64,000 nucleotides of DNA from Planctomycetota bacterium (GTDB taxonomy: Bacteria; Planctomycetota; UBA1135): contig SHNF01000002.1 in the NCBI GenBank assembly GCA_004295085.1, forward strand, positions 372,001 through 436,000, in the 5' to 3' direction. The translations under genes and the position numbers were made by a program. The stretch's first letter is position 1. Each line of letters starts with the position of its first letter. The notes beneath the pieces were generated by a model. That model had not been told where the DNA came from. It did no database searches and was given only the letters and a program-made list of their open reading frames with translations. Shown here piece after piece: positions 32,586 to 42,207 of this stretch.

Positions 32586-33803
32586 ATGCTGCCGCAACGG
32601 GAGCCGGGATCCGATCGGCGACTGCTGTACGCCGCCGCGTTCCTGCGCGCTTTCGGCGTCGGGATGACCGGAGTGCTGCTGGGGCTGTACCTGGCCCGCG
32701 CTGGCCTGGACGAGGCCCGGATCGGGGTGGTCATCTCCCTGGGTCTTGCCGGCGCGGCGCTGGGCACCCTGGTCGTGAGCTGGCGCGGCGACGCGCTCGG
32801 CCGCAGGCGCAGCCTGATTGCGCTGTCGCTGCTGGCCGGGGCCGGCGGACTGGCGCTGGCCTTGGGCCAGGGCTTCGGCGTGCTGTGCCTGGCGGCGTTC
32901 CTCGGCATGGCCAACGGCATGGGCCGCGACCGCGGTCCCGCCAGCGTGCTGGAGCACGCGATCCTTCCCGCCACCGCCAGCGACGCCGCGCGCACCGGCG
33001 TGTTCGTGCGCTACAACCTGGTCCTGGACGCAGGCCATGCGCTGGGAGCGCTGGCCGCGGGACTGCCCGCGTTGCTGCAGCAGCGCCTGGCCGGGCTCGA
33101 GTCGTACCGCTGGAGCCTCGCGATCCCGGCGCTGTGCGGCCTGGCTGCGGCGCTGGTGTACACGCGCCTCTCCCCTGCGGCGGAGGCGGCGCCGCAGCCG
33201 GCGCGCGCGCGCCTCAGCCCGCGCTCGCGCGCGATCGTGGCGCGCTTCGCCGCCTTGTCCACGCTGGACAGCCTGGGCGGCGGCTTCCTCACCACGAGCT
33301 TCCTGACCCTGTGGTTCGCGCGCCGCTACGGCGTCGGTGAGGAGGCCCTGGGGCCCTTGTTCGCCGCGGCACGCCTCGCCAACGCCGCCTCGCACCTGGG
33401 AGCGGGATGGCTGGCCCGCCGCATCGGTCTGGTGGCCACCATGGTGTGGACGCACGTTCCCTCGAGCCTGCTGCTGATGGCGCTGCCGTTCGTGGGCTCG
33501 TTCCCGCCGGCCGCCGCCCTGTTCCTGCTGCGCGAATGCCTGGTGGAGATGGACGTGCCCACGCGCCAGTCGTACCTGATGGCGGTGGTGGCGCCGCAGG
33601 AGCGCGTGACGGCCGCCGGTGTCGCCAGCTTGACCCGCGGCGCCGCCTGGGCCGTGGCGCCGTCCCTCGCCGGGGTCCTGTCCAGGTTCTGGAGCCTGTC
33701 GGCGCCGCTGTTCGCCGGCCCTGCCATCAAGATCGTGTACGACCTGCTGCTGCTGTCCGAATTCCGCGGCGTGCGGCCGCCGGAAGAGGCGGAGCGCGCG
33801 TGA
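32586..33803 (+). CDS. Major facilitator superfamily transporter
   Basis: 405 residues, about twelve membrane segments in two halves joined by a Pro/Arg-rich loop (AAPQPARARLSPRSRA). The signature loop between helices 2 and 3 reads WRGDALGRRRSLI, matching the MFS motif G-x-L-x-D-R-x-G-R-R. The second half repeats it weakly as GWLARRIGLVATM. Substrate unknown; many planctomycete relatives are annotated as drug or sugar-phosphate exporters. ATG at 32586 without a clear Shine-Dalgarno. Confidence 0.9.
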   Translation: MLPQREPGSDRRLLYAAAFLRAFGVGMTGVLLGLYLARAGLDEARIGVVISLGLAGAALGTLVVSWRGDALGRRRSLIALSLLAGAGGLALALGQGFGVLCLAAFLGMANGMGRDRGPASVLEHAILPATASDAARTGVFVRYNLVLDAGHALGALAAGLPALLQQRLAGLESYRWSLAIPALCGLAAALVYTRLSPAAEAAPQPARARLSPRSRAIVARFAALSTLDSLGGGFLTTSFLTLWFARRYGVGEEALGPLFAAARLANAASHLGAGWLARRIGLVATMVWTHVPSSLLLMALPFVGSFPPAAALFLLRECLVEMDVPTRQSYLMAVVAPQERVTAAGVASLTRGAAWAVAPSLAGVLSRFWSLSAPLFAGPAIKIVYDLLLLSEFRGVRPPEEAERA

Positions 33804-33833
33804 GCGCGCTTTCCAGGTCTCGCGGCGTGCCGG

Positions 33834-33839
33834 TATGAT
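33834..33839 (+). promoter_or_regulatory. Candidate -10 box TATGAT
   Basis: TATGAT lies 49 bases before the chosen ATG of the Asp-box protein and 30 bases after the MFS stop, giving a leader of about 42 bases that contains GGGAGAAG as ribosome site. Confidence 0.45.
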
Positions 33840-33888
33840 CCGTGTTCAACCCCCGGCGCCGCCGAAGGTCTTGGTTTGGGAGAAGACC

Positions 33889-36552
33889 ATGCAGTTCTGG
33901 AATGTCGCGCCCCTGGGCGCAAGCCTGCTCGTTTCCCTGGGTGCGCCCGCGCCGCTGCATATCCCCCACGACGCGGCCAATGGCGTGGCCGTGGCCCGGC
34001 TGGCCGGCGGAGGGCACGAGATCGTGATCGTGTCGGGCGGGCTGTACCGGGCCTTGCGCTCGGTGGACGACGGACTGTCCTGGGAAGTCGTGGTCGGCGC
34101 GGGCCTGGAGATCCCCGGGGCCGCGGACGTCGTGTACCACGCCGGTTTGAATCCTCAGCGCTTCCTCATCGGGTCCGCCGACGGCGTGTTCGCGTACGAC
34201 CCGGCTACGCGCCAGGTCGCGGCGGCGAGCGCCGGGCTGCCGGCCGGCGACCGCGACATCGTGGACATGGATGCGCCCGCGGCCGGCTCCGACGGTCCCG
34301 TGCTGCTGGTGACGTCGAAGGGCTCCGTGTACGCCTGGGACGAGTCCGCGGGTGGCTGGGGCTTGTCGCTGGCCACCGGCTTGTCCACGCGCAGCGCCAC
34401 CGTGGCGGTGGTGCCGCACTACTCCGCCGCGGCGCCGCCGGGTCCGGCCAGGAGCATGGCCGCGGCGGTCAACGGCGCGCTGTACATGTCGCAGGACGGC
34501 GGCGGCACGTGGGCGGTGAGCAGCCAGTTCCCGACTCCCGCCACGGGCCTGCAGGACTGGATCATCCTGGCCATGGCCTTCAGCGACGACTACGACAGCT
34601 CCGGCGCGATCGTGGTGGGACGCACGCGCCAGGACCCGCTCTACGGCGGTTTCTTCGGCGAGGGCGAGCTGTGGCGGTCCGGCGACTTCGGCGCCACGTT
34701 CCAGCGCATGCTCGCCGTGGACGCCAGCATCGAAGCGATCGCCGCGACGCCGCCCGACGCCGCCGGCACGCGCTACTTCCTGGCCAGCGGCGGCTACTAC
34801 GGCAGCCGCGCGATCGGGTATCTCCGCAGCGGCGACGGCGGGGTGAGCTGGAGCGACCACGGCTCCGCCCAGGACATGAGCCTGGAGCACGGCGCCGGCC
34901 CCTACGGCACCGACGTGCACGGCTGGCTCAAGCACAAGCAGGCGTTCGCCGTCTCCCCGGACTTCAGCAGCGACGGCATGCTGCTGAGCGCGCGCCTGGA
35001 AGGCCTGTGGCAGAGCCGCGACGCGGGCCTGCACTGGCTGCAGAAGGCGGTGCGCTCCGACCGCGAGACGCGCGACGCCGCGGCCGCGTTCGACCTGCAC
35101 GGCACGCTGGCCGGCTTCGGCTCGGGCTACGGCTCGGCCGTGGTCGCCAGCTCCATGGATGGAAGCCAGGACCTGGTGCTGGGGCCGGGCGCTCCCACCG
35201 CGTACCTGAAAGAGCTGGAGATCTCGCCCGCGTTCGCCCAGGACGGCATGCTCGTGGTCAGCGGCGAGGACGGGCTGCGGCTGTGGTTCGACCCGCGGCT
35301 GCCGGCGAACAACCCGTACGCCAGGACCGGCTGGGTGATTCCGCCGCTGGCGGAGATCGGCACCGGCGAGCACTTCCGCGGCTACGCCCGCACCCTGGCG
35401 ATCTCGCCGCACTTCGACGCGCGCAACGGTGCGGCGGACCAGACCTTCTACTGGTGCGCCTGGGAGCGGCCGCCCATGCGCACCGAGGACGGCGGCCTGA
35501 CCTACACCGCCCTGCGCCGGCGCACGGGCGGGGGGAACATCAGCTTCGTGGACCAGATGGCCATCGCGCCCTCGTATGACGCCGCCACTGCGGCGGGCCG
35601 GACCGACGTGTACGCGTCGCTGGAGCTCTCGGGCGACCTGTACCGCCTGGACGACGCGCAGTGGACCTTCGTCGCGCGCTTCGGCAGCATCATCATGGGC
35701 ATCGTCCCGGATCCGGCGTTCTCCCGGCCCGGCAACCCGCGCCTGTTCGTGGCGCTGCGCCTGGCCCCTTACGTCGTGATGGTGGAGGACCATCCCGGGG
35801 GCGCGACCGTCACGCCGCTGCGCTTCAACATGCCGTCCACCACCCTGATGCAGAGCCTGGCAGCGCACGTGGACGCCGGCCCGCAGCGCCTCCTGTATGC
35901 CGCCACCTGGGGCGCCGGCGTCCTGCGCTGCGACTTGTCCGCGGGCACGCCCGCGTGGGAGCCCGTGGGCACCGGCTATCCGAGCTGGTTCGTGCAGAAG
36001 ATGACGCTGTCGCCGGACTTCGCCAATGACCGCGTGCTCCTGCTCGCCACCCAGTACGGGCTGCTGCGCGGAGAAGACCGCCCCGGCGGCGCGTGGACGC
36101 CGCTGACCAACGAGTCGTGGCGGGACAACGTGGCACCGGACTTCACCACCTTCGCCCCGAAGGATCCGGCGAACCCGCAACCGGACCGGCCCTGGCATTG
36201 GGACGAGGTGCGGGCCGCGGACTATGCCGGCCAGCTGCGCTTCCTGAGCGTGGACGCCGGTGTCGCGCTCTGGGACGGCTCCTACCTGGTCGGAACGGGG
36301 TATGCGCGCCGGCTGATCCTGCACACCGCCTCCGGCCCCGGGATGGGATCGGTGCGCTTCGCCGCCTTCGACTACCGGACCGGCGCGCTCCTGGACCAGG
36401 CCGACGTCAACCTGGCCACGCACAGCGCCACCCTGGACGAGGCCGAGGTGCAGCTCCGCTGGCCGCGCCTCGCTCCGGCGCTCCTGCGCATCGACACGAA
36501 GCTGGATCCCGGCGAGACCTTCCTCTTCGACGGCGTGAGCTTCATCCGCTGA
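33889..36552 (+). CDS. Secreted Asp-box (BNR/sialidase-type) propeller protein
   Basis: 887 residues. ATG 33889 (MQFWNVAPLGASLLVSLG) gives a signal-like start behind GGGAGAAG; the frame is open 18 codons further upstream, but that would cover the promoter. Asp-box repeats S-x-D-G-G-x-T-W recur through the protein: SVDDGLSWEVV, SQDGGGTWAVS, SGDFGATFQRM, SGDGGVSWSDHG, SRDAGLHWLQK. These mark one or two beta-propellers of the sialidase/VPS10-like type. No sialidase arginine triad is evident, so a binding role is as likely as hydrolysis. Confidence 0.85.
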   Translation: MQFWNVAPLGASLLVSLGAPAPLHIPHDAANGVAVARLAGGGHEIVIVSGGLYRALRSVDDGLSWEVVVGAGLEIPGAADVVYHAGLNPQRFLIGSADGVFAYDPATRQVAAASAGLPAGDRDIVDMDAPAAGSDGPVLLVTSKGSVYAWDESAGGWGLSLATGLSTRSATVAVVPHYSAAAPPGPARSMAAAVNGALYMSQDGGGTWAVSSQFPTPATGLQDWIILAMAFSDDYDSSGAIVVGRTRQDPLYGGFFGEGELWRSGDFGATFQRMLAVDASIEAIAATPPDAAGTRYFLASGGYYGSRAIGYLRSGDGGVSWSDHGSAQDMSLEHGAGPYGTDVHGWLKHKQAFAVSPDFSSDGMLLSARLEGLWQSRDAGLHWLQKAVRSDRETRDAAAAFDLHGTLAGFGSGYGSAVVASSMDGSQDLVLGPGAPTAYLKELEISPAFAQDGMLVVSGEDGLRLWFDPRLPANNPYARTGWVIPPLAEIGTGEHFRGYARTLAISPHFDARNGAADQTFYWCAWERPPMRTEDGGLTYTALRRRTGGGNISFVDQMAIAPSYDAATAAGRTDVYASLELSGDLYRLDDAQWTFVARFGSIIMGIVPDPAFSRPGNPRLFVALRLAPYVVMVEDHPGGATVTPLRFNMPSTTLMQSLAAHVDAGPQRLLYAATWGAGVLRCDLSAGTPAWEPVGTGYPSWFVQKMTLSPDFANDRVLLLATQYGLLRGEDRPGGAWTPLTNESWRDNVAPDFTTFAPKDPANPQPDRPWHWDEVRAADYAGQLRFLSVDAGVALWDGSYLVGTGYARRLILHTASGPGMGSVRFAAFDYRTGALLDQADVNLATHSATLDEAEVQLRWPRLAPALLRIDTKLDPGETFLFDGVSFIR

Positions 36553-36577
36553 CGGCGCGCGACGGCGCGCGGCCGGG

Positions 36578-37120
36578 TCAGCCCTCGTCCTTGGACTCGG
36601 CGATGCGCTTCAGGTTGGCCAGGCCCTGCTCCATGCTGGGGCCGAGGTTGCGGTCCGCGAACAGGACGAAGTACTTGCCCAGCGTCCGGTCCAGGAGGCT
36701 GGAGCCGACCGAGCCGGAGACGTCCCACACCACGCGCTGCATGATGCCGGGCTCGAAGCGGATGGAGCCGGTGATGTGCATGTGGCCCTGCTCCACCTGC
36801 ATGTCATACGTGATCCCGGCGAGGGGATCCGCAGCCTGCAGCACCAGCCGGCCCTCGCCGAACTTGAAACTGTCCCAGGCCATGGCGGCGCCGGGGCCGC
36901 GGTCGGGACCCTCGAAGCGCGGCTGGAAGCGCTCGTCCTCCTCGTACCACGGCCACCAGCGCTGCCAGCGCTCCAGGTTGTTGAGCAGCGGGTAGATCTG
37001 GCCGGGTTGCGCCGCCACCTCCGTGGCGCGCTCCACCTTGAACTCGGAGGAGAGCAGGAAGGATACGGCGAACAGGGTCAGGAGCACGCCGAGCGCGATG
37101 TAGACGAGGCGGCGGATCAT
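36578..37120 (-). CDS. Membrane-anchored SRPBCC (START-like) protein
   Basis: 180 residues. An N-terminal helix (IRRLVYIALGVLLTLFAVSFLLS) is followed by an SRPBCC/polyketide-cyclase fold: VERATEVAAQPGQIYPLLNNLERWQRWWPW, then YDMQVEQGHMHITGSIRFEP and a C-terminal helix (LGPSMEQGLANLKRIAE). This family binds hydrophobic ligands. It is the last gene of the Tol-like operon, 27 bases after the cyclase-fusion gene, consistent with a lipid-handling role in the envelope (inference). Confidence 0.85.
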   Translation of the reverse strand: MIRRLVYIALGVLLTLFAVSFLLSSEFKVERATEVAAQPGQIYPLLNNLERWQRWWPWYEEDERFQPRFEGPDRGPGAAMAWDSFKFGEGRLVLQAADPLAGITYDMQVEQGHMHITGSIRFEPGIMQRVVWDVSGSVGSSLLDRTLGKYFVLFADRNLGPSMEQGLANLKRIAESKDEG

Positions 37121-37147
37121 GGGGGAAGGGGGGAGAAGAGCGGAGGG

Positions 37148-40100
37148 TTATTCGACCCTGAGCAGCGGCGTGAAGTAGCGGTAGTACACCTCCATGGTGA
37201 GCACGCACATCGCCGTGCTGTAGCTGCGATCCCAATCGGTGTCGCCGGCCACGTTGGCATAGATGGAGATGGGCAGCCAGGAGCCGTCGTCCTGCTGCGC
37301 CGGCAGGATGGTGGCCTTCATGGCCTTGTTCCAGCGCTCCCAGACGTCGCCGCCGCAGCGGAACATCGCCAGTGTGGCGTAGTACCAGAAGTAGTCGTTG
37401 CCCTGGCAGCGCTGGACGAAGTCCTCCTCCGTGGTGAAGCTGTAGCTCCGCGGAGCGCGCGCCAGGATGAACTGGCGCACGTCCTCGAAGCGCGGACTGT
37501 TGGCGTCCTCACCCAGCAGGCTGAGGGCGAACAGGGCGGCCGGCGTGGAGCCCGGCAGCCACGGGTACACCGAGCGCAGGCGCAGGGGGTCGTGGGAATA
37601 GAGGAACAGGCCCTTCTCCTGGTCCTGGCAGGTGAGCAGGAAGTCGTGGGCCAGGCGGAAGGTCTCGTCGGGCACCTCGAGCCCGCCCAGCCGGGCCGAT
37701 TCCAGCGCCATCACTTGCCAGGCGGTGATGGAGGCGCGCGGCCACGAGTCGAACACGCGATCGTCGGGGTAGTAGTAGCTCCACCCGCCGCGCTTGCGCG
37801 GGTCGTCGCCCCGGGTCTGGCGCGACACGATGTGCGCCACCGCCTTGGCCAGGGACTCGCGCAGCTTCGGGTCCTCGGTGAGGGCGTAGCACTCGCCCAG
37901 CGCGTAGGTGGCGATGCCGTGGCTGTAGGCCTCGGTATAGCCGAAGTGGCCGGTGACCGGATCCTGCACCGACAGCAGGAAGTCGATCGCGCGCTGCACG
38001 TTGGCGGAATACTGCGTGTCCGAGTCGTGCGTGTGCCCGGCGCCCAGGAACGCCAGCATGCACAGCCCGGTGCGGCCCACGGTGACGCTGCCGTACTTCT
38101 CGTCGTTTCCGGTGCGGCTCCACCAGTTGCCCTGGCGGCTCTGGCGCTTGGCCAGGTACGCCAGGCCCGAGGCGACGGCGCGCTCGGTCTCGGCGCTGCC
38201 GCCGAAGGTGCGGATCGCCACGTCTTTCTCCGAGCCGAAGCGGCTGCGGTACGGCGTGTGCTCCAGACGTCCGGGCTCCGGCGCGCCCTCGGGCGCTGGC
38301 TCCTGCGCCGTCATGGAGGCCAGCGGCAGCAGGCTGGGCGGTTCTTCCGCCGCCGGCTCGTGCTGCCAGCGCGAGGGGGCGGCCGCCGGGTCCTGCGTGC
38401 GCCGCAGGGTGGGGTTGCCACTCACGTCGCTGGCCACCAGATCCAGCTCCGAGGGCGAGTCCGACGAGACGGAGGTTGAGCCCGGGGTGCCGCCGGGAAG
38501 CTCGGCCGGAGCGTCCAGGGCCACGGCCGGCAGGTCCTGGCGCACCGGCGCGAACTCGGCGGCCGCGGGCCGGCCAGGCGTGGATTCCGCCATGGCGGCC
38601 ACCGGCGTCGGCTGCAGGTTGCTGGAGTCGAACGACGGCGTTTCGAACGCAGGCTCGCTGAACGTCGTCTCCACGTCCACGCGCTGGGGCTGGGACGCCT
38701 GCTCCGAGACGCTGTTGCGCGGCCCGAACGCCACCAGCGGCGCCAGCACCTCCTCCGCGGGCGACGCCTGCGCCTCGGCCACGGCGGGAGGCGCACTGTC
38801 CACCGCATCCTGCTGCACGGGGACCGAGGGCAGGTTCAAGGCCGCAGTGGGCTCGGCCGTGATGGCGCTGCGCGCGGGGCCGCCGCCCACGGCGGCGGCG
38901 GCATCCTGGTTGGCGGCGCGCTCGGTCCGGCTGACGGGCCCTGAAACCGGCACGTCCTCGACGCGCGTGCTGGCGCGGCCCGGCTGATCCAGCCGCCGGC
39001 CAGCCGGCGACAGCGCCGGCGCCGCCGCCAGCTCCAGCTCGCCGACCCCGCCCTCCATACGCTGCACGTTCTCCGCCGGCACCGCCACGTTCACGGGGGC
39101 CTTGCGGGCATCCGTGGTTTCGGACGGCGTCACCCAGGCGCCGGAGGCCGGCTGGCGGGTAGGCGCCGCCTCGGCCAGCGAGCTGGGCCCGAGCTCGGCC
39201 TTGGATAGGCTCGCGGAAGGAACCTGGGCCGGCCGCTCCGCCACGGCGCTGCTGGCGCGCGCCGGCGCCTGCACGGACTCCTTCAGCGGTCCCTGCGTGG
39301 AGGGCACGGCCAGCGCCAGCTCGCTGCTGCTGCCGCTGCGCCGCTCCACGGTCTCCTGGGGCGTGGCCACGGCGACGGCGCTGCGCTCCTGCGTCGTCTG
39401 GCGCGTCGGCCCCAGCGGGGCCGCGGCGAAGGCCGGGCCTTGCACCGGAACGCTCTCCGCGCGCTCGCTGCGTGCCACCGGCGCCGCGCGGTGGTCGCCG
39501 GCCGGCTGCAGCGCCGCGCGGTTGGGCGCGGTCTGGCGCGCCTGCGCCGGCGTCTCCGCCAGGGACTGGCTGGCAGCCACGGCCAGCTCGGGCGCGCTGC
39601 CGGAAATGCGCTGCAGCTCGGCATCCGGGGTCTGCACCTCCACCGGCGACGCCGGCGTGCGCTCGGCGCGCGCCAGGCTCACGTCGGTGCGCGCGGGCGC
39701 CTCCGCCGGCGCAGCACTGGCCCGTTCCACGGCCGGCTGCTCCGGCTCGCCCCCGGCCAGCTCGGCCGGCGCCTGCTCGGCGCGCTCGGGCCCCTCGCTG
39801 CCCGTCCCGGGCGAGCGGAAGGTCTCCAGCTCGCCGTTGCGCTCCATGGCGGCGGCCAGCTCCATCAGGTCGGGGGCGATGCGCACCTTGATGGTGCGCT
39901 CGCGTTCCGGCTGCGGCACGCGCTCGGACTGCACCAGCACCTTCTGGAACAACCACAGCAGCAGCAGGTGGATCAGCAGCGAGATCAGGTAGCACTTGTA
40001 GAGGACGTCGAGCTGTTCCCACTTGGTGGCCAGCCAGGCCAGCAGGGCCAGCAGCAGCAGGGACGCCAGGACGACGAGATCCAGCCATCCGACCGGGCGC

Positions 40101-41104
40101 CCCGGCACCCGATACAGCTCCTTGGAGTGCACCACGTACAGGTTGGAGTCCTCTCCCGTGTCCTCGGACGAGAACCACAAGGTGAATCCGTCCGGAGAGG
40201 CGGTGGGCCCGCGCTCCGAAAGGGGGCTGTTCAGGCCTTCGATCGGCTCCGGCGGCAGCCACACGCCGCGGTCGCGCACGCTCCGGTACAGGTCGTAGTC
40301 CGCGGCGTCGCCGCGGTTGGAGCTGAACAGCAGCGTGTACGCCTCGCCGGTGAACCAGGGCTCGCACTCCTCGAAGGGCGAGTTCACCGCCGGGAAGGCG
40401 GTGACGCGGTAGCCCTCCTCGCCGGTGCCCACCGGGCCGGGCTCGGCCAGGTAGAGGTCGTAGTCGGCGCGTGCGCCACGGCTGCGGTTCGAAGCGAAGG
40501 CGAAGGCCCCGCCCCCGGGCACCGGCGCCGGATCGGTCTCCGCGGCCTCGGTGTTGATGGACGGACCCAGGTTCTCCACGCCGGCGAAGGAGCCGCCGTC
40601 GTAGGCGGCCCGGTAGATGTCGCTGGCACCGAGGGAGTCGGGACGGGTGCTGGCGAAGTACAGGTAGCCGGGGGCGAAGGCCGGCGCCAGGTCGTCGAAC
40701 TCTGTATTGAGCACCCGCAGCGGGCGCGGATCCACCGGCTTGCCGTCCACGTAATCGGCGACGTACAGGTCGGCGTTGAGCCCGGGCTGCCCCACGCCGA
40801 ACACCAGCAGGCGGCCGTCCGGGGAGATCGTGGCGCGGGTCTCCCAGCTGCTCGTGTTCACCCCCGCGGGCAGGGGTTGCGCATCGTCCCACACCGCGTA
40901 GCGGATGGCGTCGGTCTGCGCGCGGTCGTAGACCTGCTCGCCGTCGGTGTACTTGGCCTCGTCGCCCAGGTAAGGGCGAAAGCGCAGCCAGGCCGCGAAG
41001 AAGCCGGCCGCCAGCAGGGCCATGACGATGACCAGGTTCTTGCCCGGATGGGAGAACCGGCTCGTCAGGGCCCGCAGGCCGCGCTTACTTCCCGTTTCCG
41101 ACAT
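37148..41104 (-). CDS. Fusion of PD40 propeller, TonB-like membrane anchor and squalene-cyclase-type toroid
   Basis: 1318 residues. Order: membrane helix 24-41; PD40/WD40-like propeller repeats (about 85-325, SPDGRLLVFG, YLYFASTRP, LFSSNRGDAADYDLY), as in TolB; two membrane helices at 340-360 and 371-389 (LISLLIHLLLLWLFQK), the second resembling a TonB/TolA anchor; an Ala/Pro/Glu-rich linker of about 550 residues; and from about 968 a terpenoid-cyclase/prenyltransferase alpha-toroid (GLAYLAKRQSRQGNW, FLLSVQDPVTGHFG, VPDETFRLAHDFLL). The aspartate-rich cyclase motif DxDD is not evident, so the toroid may bind rather than cyclise. It overlaps exbD by 20 bases. Role inferred: energised envelope machine built on ExbB/ExbD. 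Confidence 0.85.
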   Translation of the reverse strand: MSETGSKRGLRALTSRFSHPGKNLVIVMALLAAGFFAAWLRFRPYLGDEAKYTDGEQVYDRAQTDAIRYAVWDDAQPLPAGVNTSSWETRATISPDGRLLVFGVGQPGLNADLYVADYVDGKPVDPRPLRVLNTEFDDLAPAFAPGYLYFASTRPDSLGASDIYRAAYDGGSFAGVENLGPSINTEAAETDPAPVPGGGAFAFASNRSRGARADYDLYLAEPGPVGTGEEGYRVTAFPAVNSPFEECEPWFTGEAYTLLFSSNRGDAADYDLYRSVRDRGVWLPPEPIEGLNSPLSERGPTASPDGFTLWFSSEDTGEDSNLYVVHSKELYRVPGRPVGWLDLVVLASLLLLALLAWLATKWEQLDVLYKCYLISLLIHLLLLWLFQKVLVQSERVPQPERERTIKVRIAPDLMELAAAMERNGELETFRSPGTGSEGPERAEQAPAELAGGEPEQPAVERASAAPAEAPARTDVSLARAERTPASPVEVQTPDAELQRISGSAPELAVAASQSLAETPAQARQTAPNRAALQPAGDHRAAPVARSERAESVPVQGPAFAAAPLGPTRQTTQERSAVAVATPQETVERRSGSSSELALAVPSTQGPLKESVQAPARASSAVAERPAQVPSASLSKAELGPSSLAEAAPTRQPASGAWVTPSETTDARKAPVNVAVPAENVQRMEGGVGELELAAAPALSPAGRRLDQPGRASTRVEDVPVSGPVSRTERAANQDAAAAVGGGPARSAITAEPTAALNLPSVPVQQDAVDSAPPAVAEAQASPAEEVLAPLVAFGPRNSVSEQASQPQRVDVETTFSEPAFETPSFDSSNLQPTPVAAMAESTPGRPAAAEFAPVRQDLPAVALDAPAELPGGTPGSTSVSSDSPSELDLVASDVSGNPTLRRTQDPAAAPSRWQHEPAAEEPPSLLPLASMTAQEPAPEGAPEPGRLEHTPYRSRFGSEKDVAIRTFGGSAETERAVASGLAYLAKRQSRQGNWWSRTGNDEKYGSVTVGRTGLCMLAFLGAGHTHDSDTQYSANVQRAIDFLLSVQDPVTGHFGYTEAYSHGIATYALGECYALTEDPKLRESLAKAVAHIVSRQTRGDDPRKRGGWSYYYPDDRVFDSWPRASITAWQVMALESARLGGLEVPDETFRLAHDFLLTCQDQEKGLFLYSHDPLRLRSVYPWLPGSTPAALFALSLLGEDANSPRFEDVRQFILARAPRSYSFTTEEDFVQRCQGNDYFWYYATLAMFRCGGDVWERWNKAMKATILPAQQDDGSWLPISIYANVAGDTDWDRSYSTAMCVLTMEVYYRYFTPLLRVE

Positions 41105-41504
41105 CCAGAGTGCCTACGGCCAGGTTCTGCAGCCCGGCCACCTGGCAGGCGTCCATCACGTGGACCACGTTCTCGTGGTGCACGAGCCTGTCGCCGCGGA
41201 TGGTGACCTGGGTGTCGGGGTCGCGCAGCGCCGCGTTCTTGAGCGCGTTGCTGAGCGCGGTCTCGTCCAGGACCTGGCCCTGCAGGGAAACCCGGCCGTC
41301 CTGGAAGACGTTGATGATGAGCTCCTCCGGCTCCTTCTTCTGCTCGTTGCCGCTCTGGGCCACCGGCAGCTCGATCTCCATCTCCTTCTCGGGATCCTGA
41401 TACGTGGTGGCCAGCATGAAGAAGATCAGCAGCTGGAACACCACGTCGATCATGGGCGTGAGGTTGAAGCCCGGGTCCTCGTCGGGCGGCTCAGGCATTC
41501 GCAT
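41085..41504 (-). CDS. exbD: ExbD/TolR-type biopolymer transport protein
   Basis: 139 residues. One N-terminal membrane helix with the essential aspartate: FNLTPMIDVVFQLLIFFML (LTPMIDVVF is diagnostic). A periplasmic domain follows (INVFQDGRVSLQGQ, TQVTIRGDRLVHHENVVHVMDAC). It forms the proton channel with ExbB. Overlaps exbB by 14 bases and the fusion gene by 20, so all three are translated together. Confidence 0.96.
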   Translation of the reverse strand: MRMPEPPDEDPGFNLTPMIDVVFQLLIFFMLATTYQDPEKEMEIELPVAQSGNEQKKEPEELIINVFQDGRVSLQGQVLDETALSNALKNAALRDPDTQVTIRGDRLVHHENVVHVMDACQVAGLQNLAVGTLDVGNGK

Positions 41505-42189
41505 GCGGCGCCCCCTTGGTCCGGACCTTCTCGGCCAGCTTGCCGTAGGTCTGCTCGGTCAGGATCACGAAGCGGTCCACCCGGGCGCGGAAATAGTAGT
41601 ACACCACCTGGATCGGGATGGCCACGATCAGGCCGGCGGCGGTGGTGATCAGCGCCTGGGCGATGCCGTTGGCGAGCTGTTCGGGCTTGCCCAGGCCGCC
41701 GGCGTACGCGATCTGCATGAAGGCGATGATCATGCCCCACACGGTGCCCAGCAGGCCGAGCAGCGGTGCGATGGTGGCGACCACCAGGAACGGACGCAGG
41801 TTGTTCATCAGGTGCCGGACTTCCTTGGCGCCGGCGTCCTCCCCGGCCTTCTCCATGTGCAGGAAGGAGTGGCGCGCCTCGGCCAGGCCGGCGCGCACGA
41901 CGTTGGCCAGGTGGCTGGGCTCGGCCTCGCACAGCTGGATGCCGCGCTCCGGCCCGCCCTCCTCCACCGCCTTCACCACGCGCTCGCTGAAGTCGGCGGT
42001 GCCGACCTTCTTGCGGCGCATCCGGATCAGGCGTTCGATGGTGTAGGCCAGGCCGGCCACGGAGGCGATGCCGATCGGGATCATGATGACGCCGCCGGCA
42101 CGGACGATGCCGAACAGCGAGTCCATCGGGTTGTCCACGGCCGCATCGCTGGCTTGACGGGCGGCAACGGCGAGTGCAGTCCACGACAT
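41491..42189 (-). CDS. exbB: ExbB/TolQ/MotA-type proton channel protein
   Basis: 232 residues with three membrane segments and a long cytoplasmic part between the first and second. Signature segment RPFLVVATIAPLLGLLGTVWGMI, then ANGIAQALITTAAGLIVAIPIQVVYYYF, both typical of MotA/TolQ/ExbB. With ExbD it converts the proton gradient into motion of a periplasmic partner, here probably the downstream fusion protein. ATG 18 bases after the TPR gene. Confidence 0.96.
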   Translation of the reverse strand: MSWTALAVAARQASDAAVDNPMDSLFGIVRAGGVIMIPIGIASVAGLAYTIERLIRMRRKKVGTADFSERVVKAVEEGGPERGIQLCEAEPSHLANVVRAGLAEARHSFLHMEKAGEDAGAKEVRHLMNNLRPFLVVATIAPLLGLLGTVWGMIIAFMQIAYAGGLGKPEQLANGIAQALITTAAGLIVAIPIQVVYYYFRARVDRFVILTEQTYGKLAEKVRTKGAPHANA

Positions 42190-42207
42190 GGTCGGCGTTT
42201 CTCCTGC

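Noticed and set aside
40487..40500. GTTCGAAGC-like stretch as tRNA T-arm (also near 4815)
   Set aside because: Both lie within well-supported genes and lack an acceptor stem or cloverleaf.
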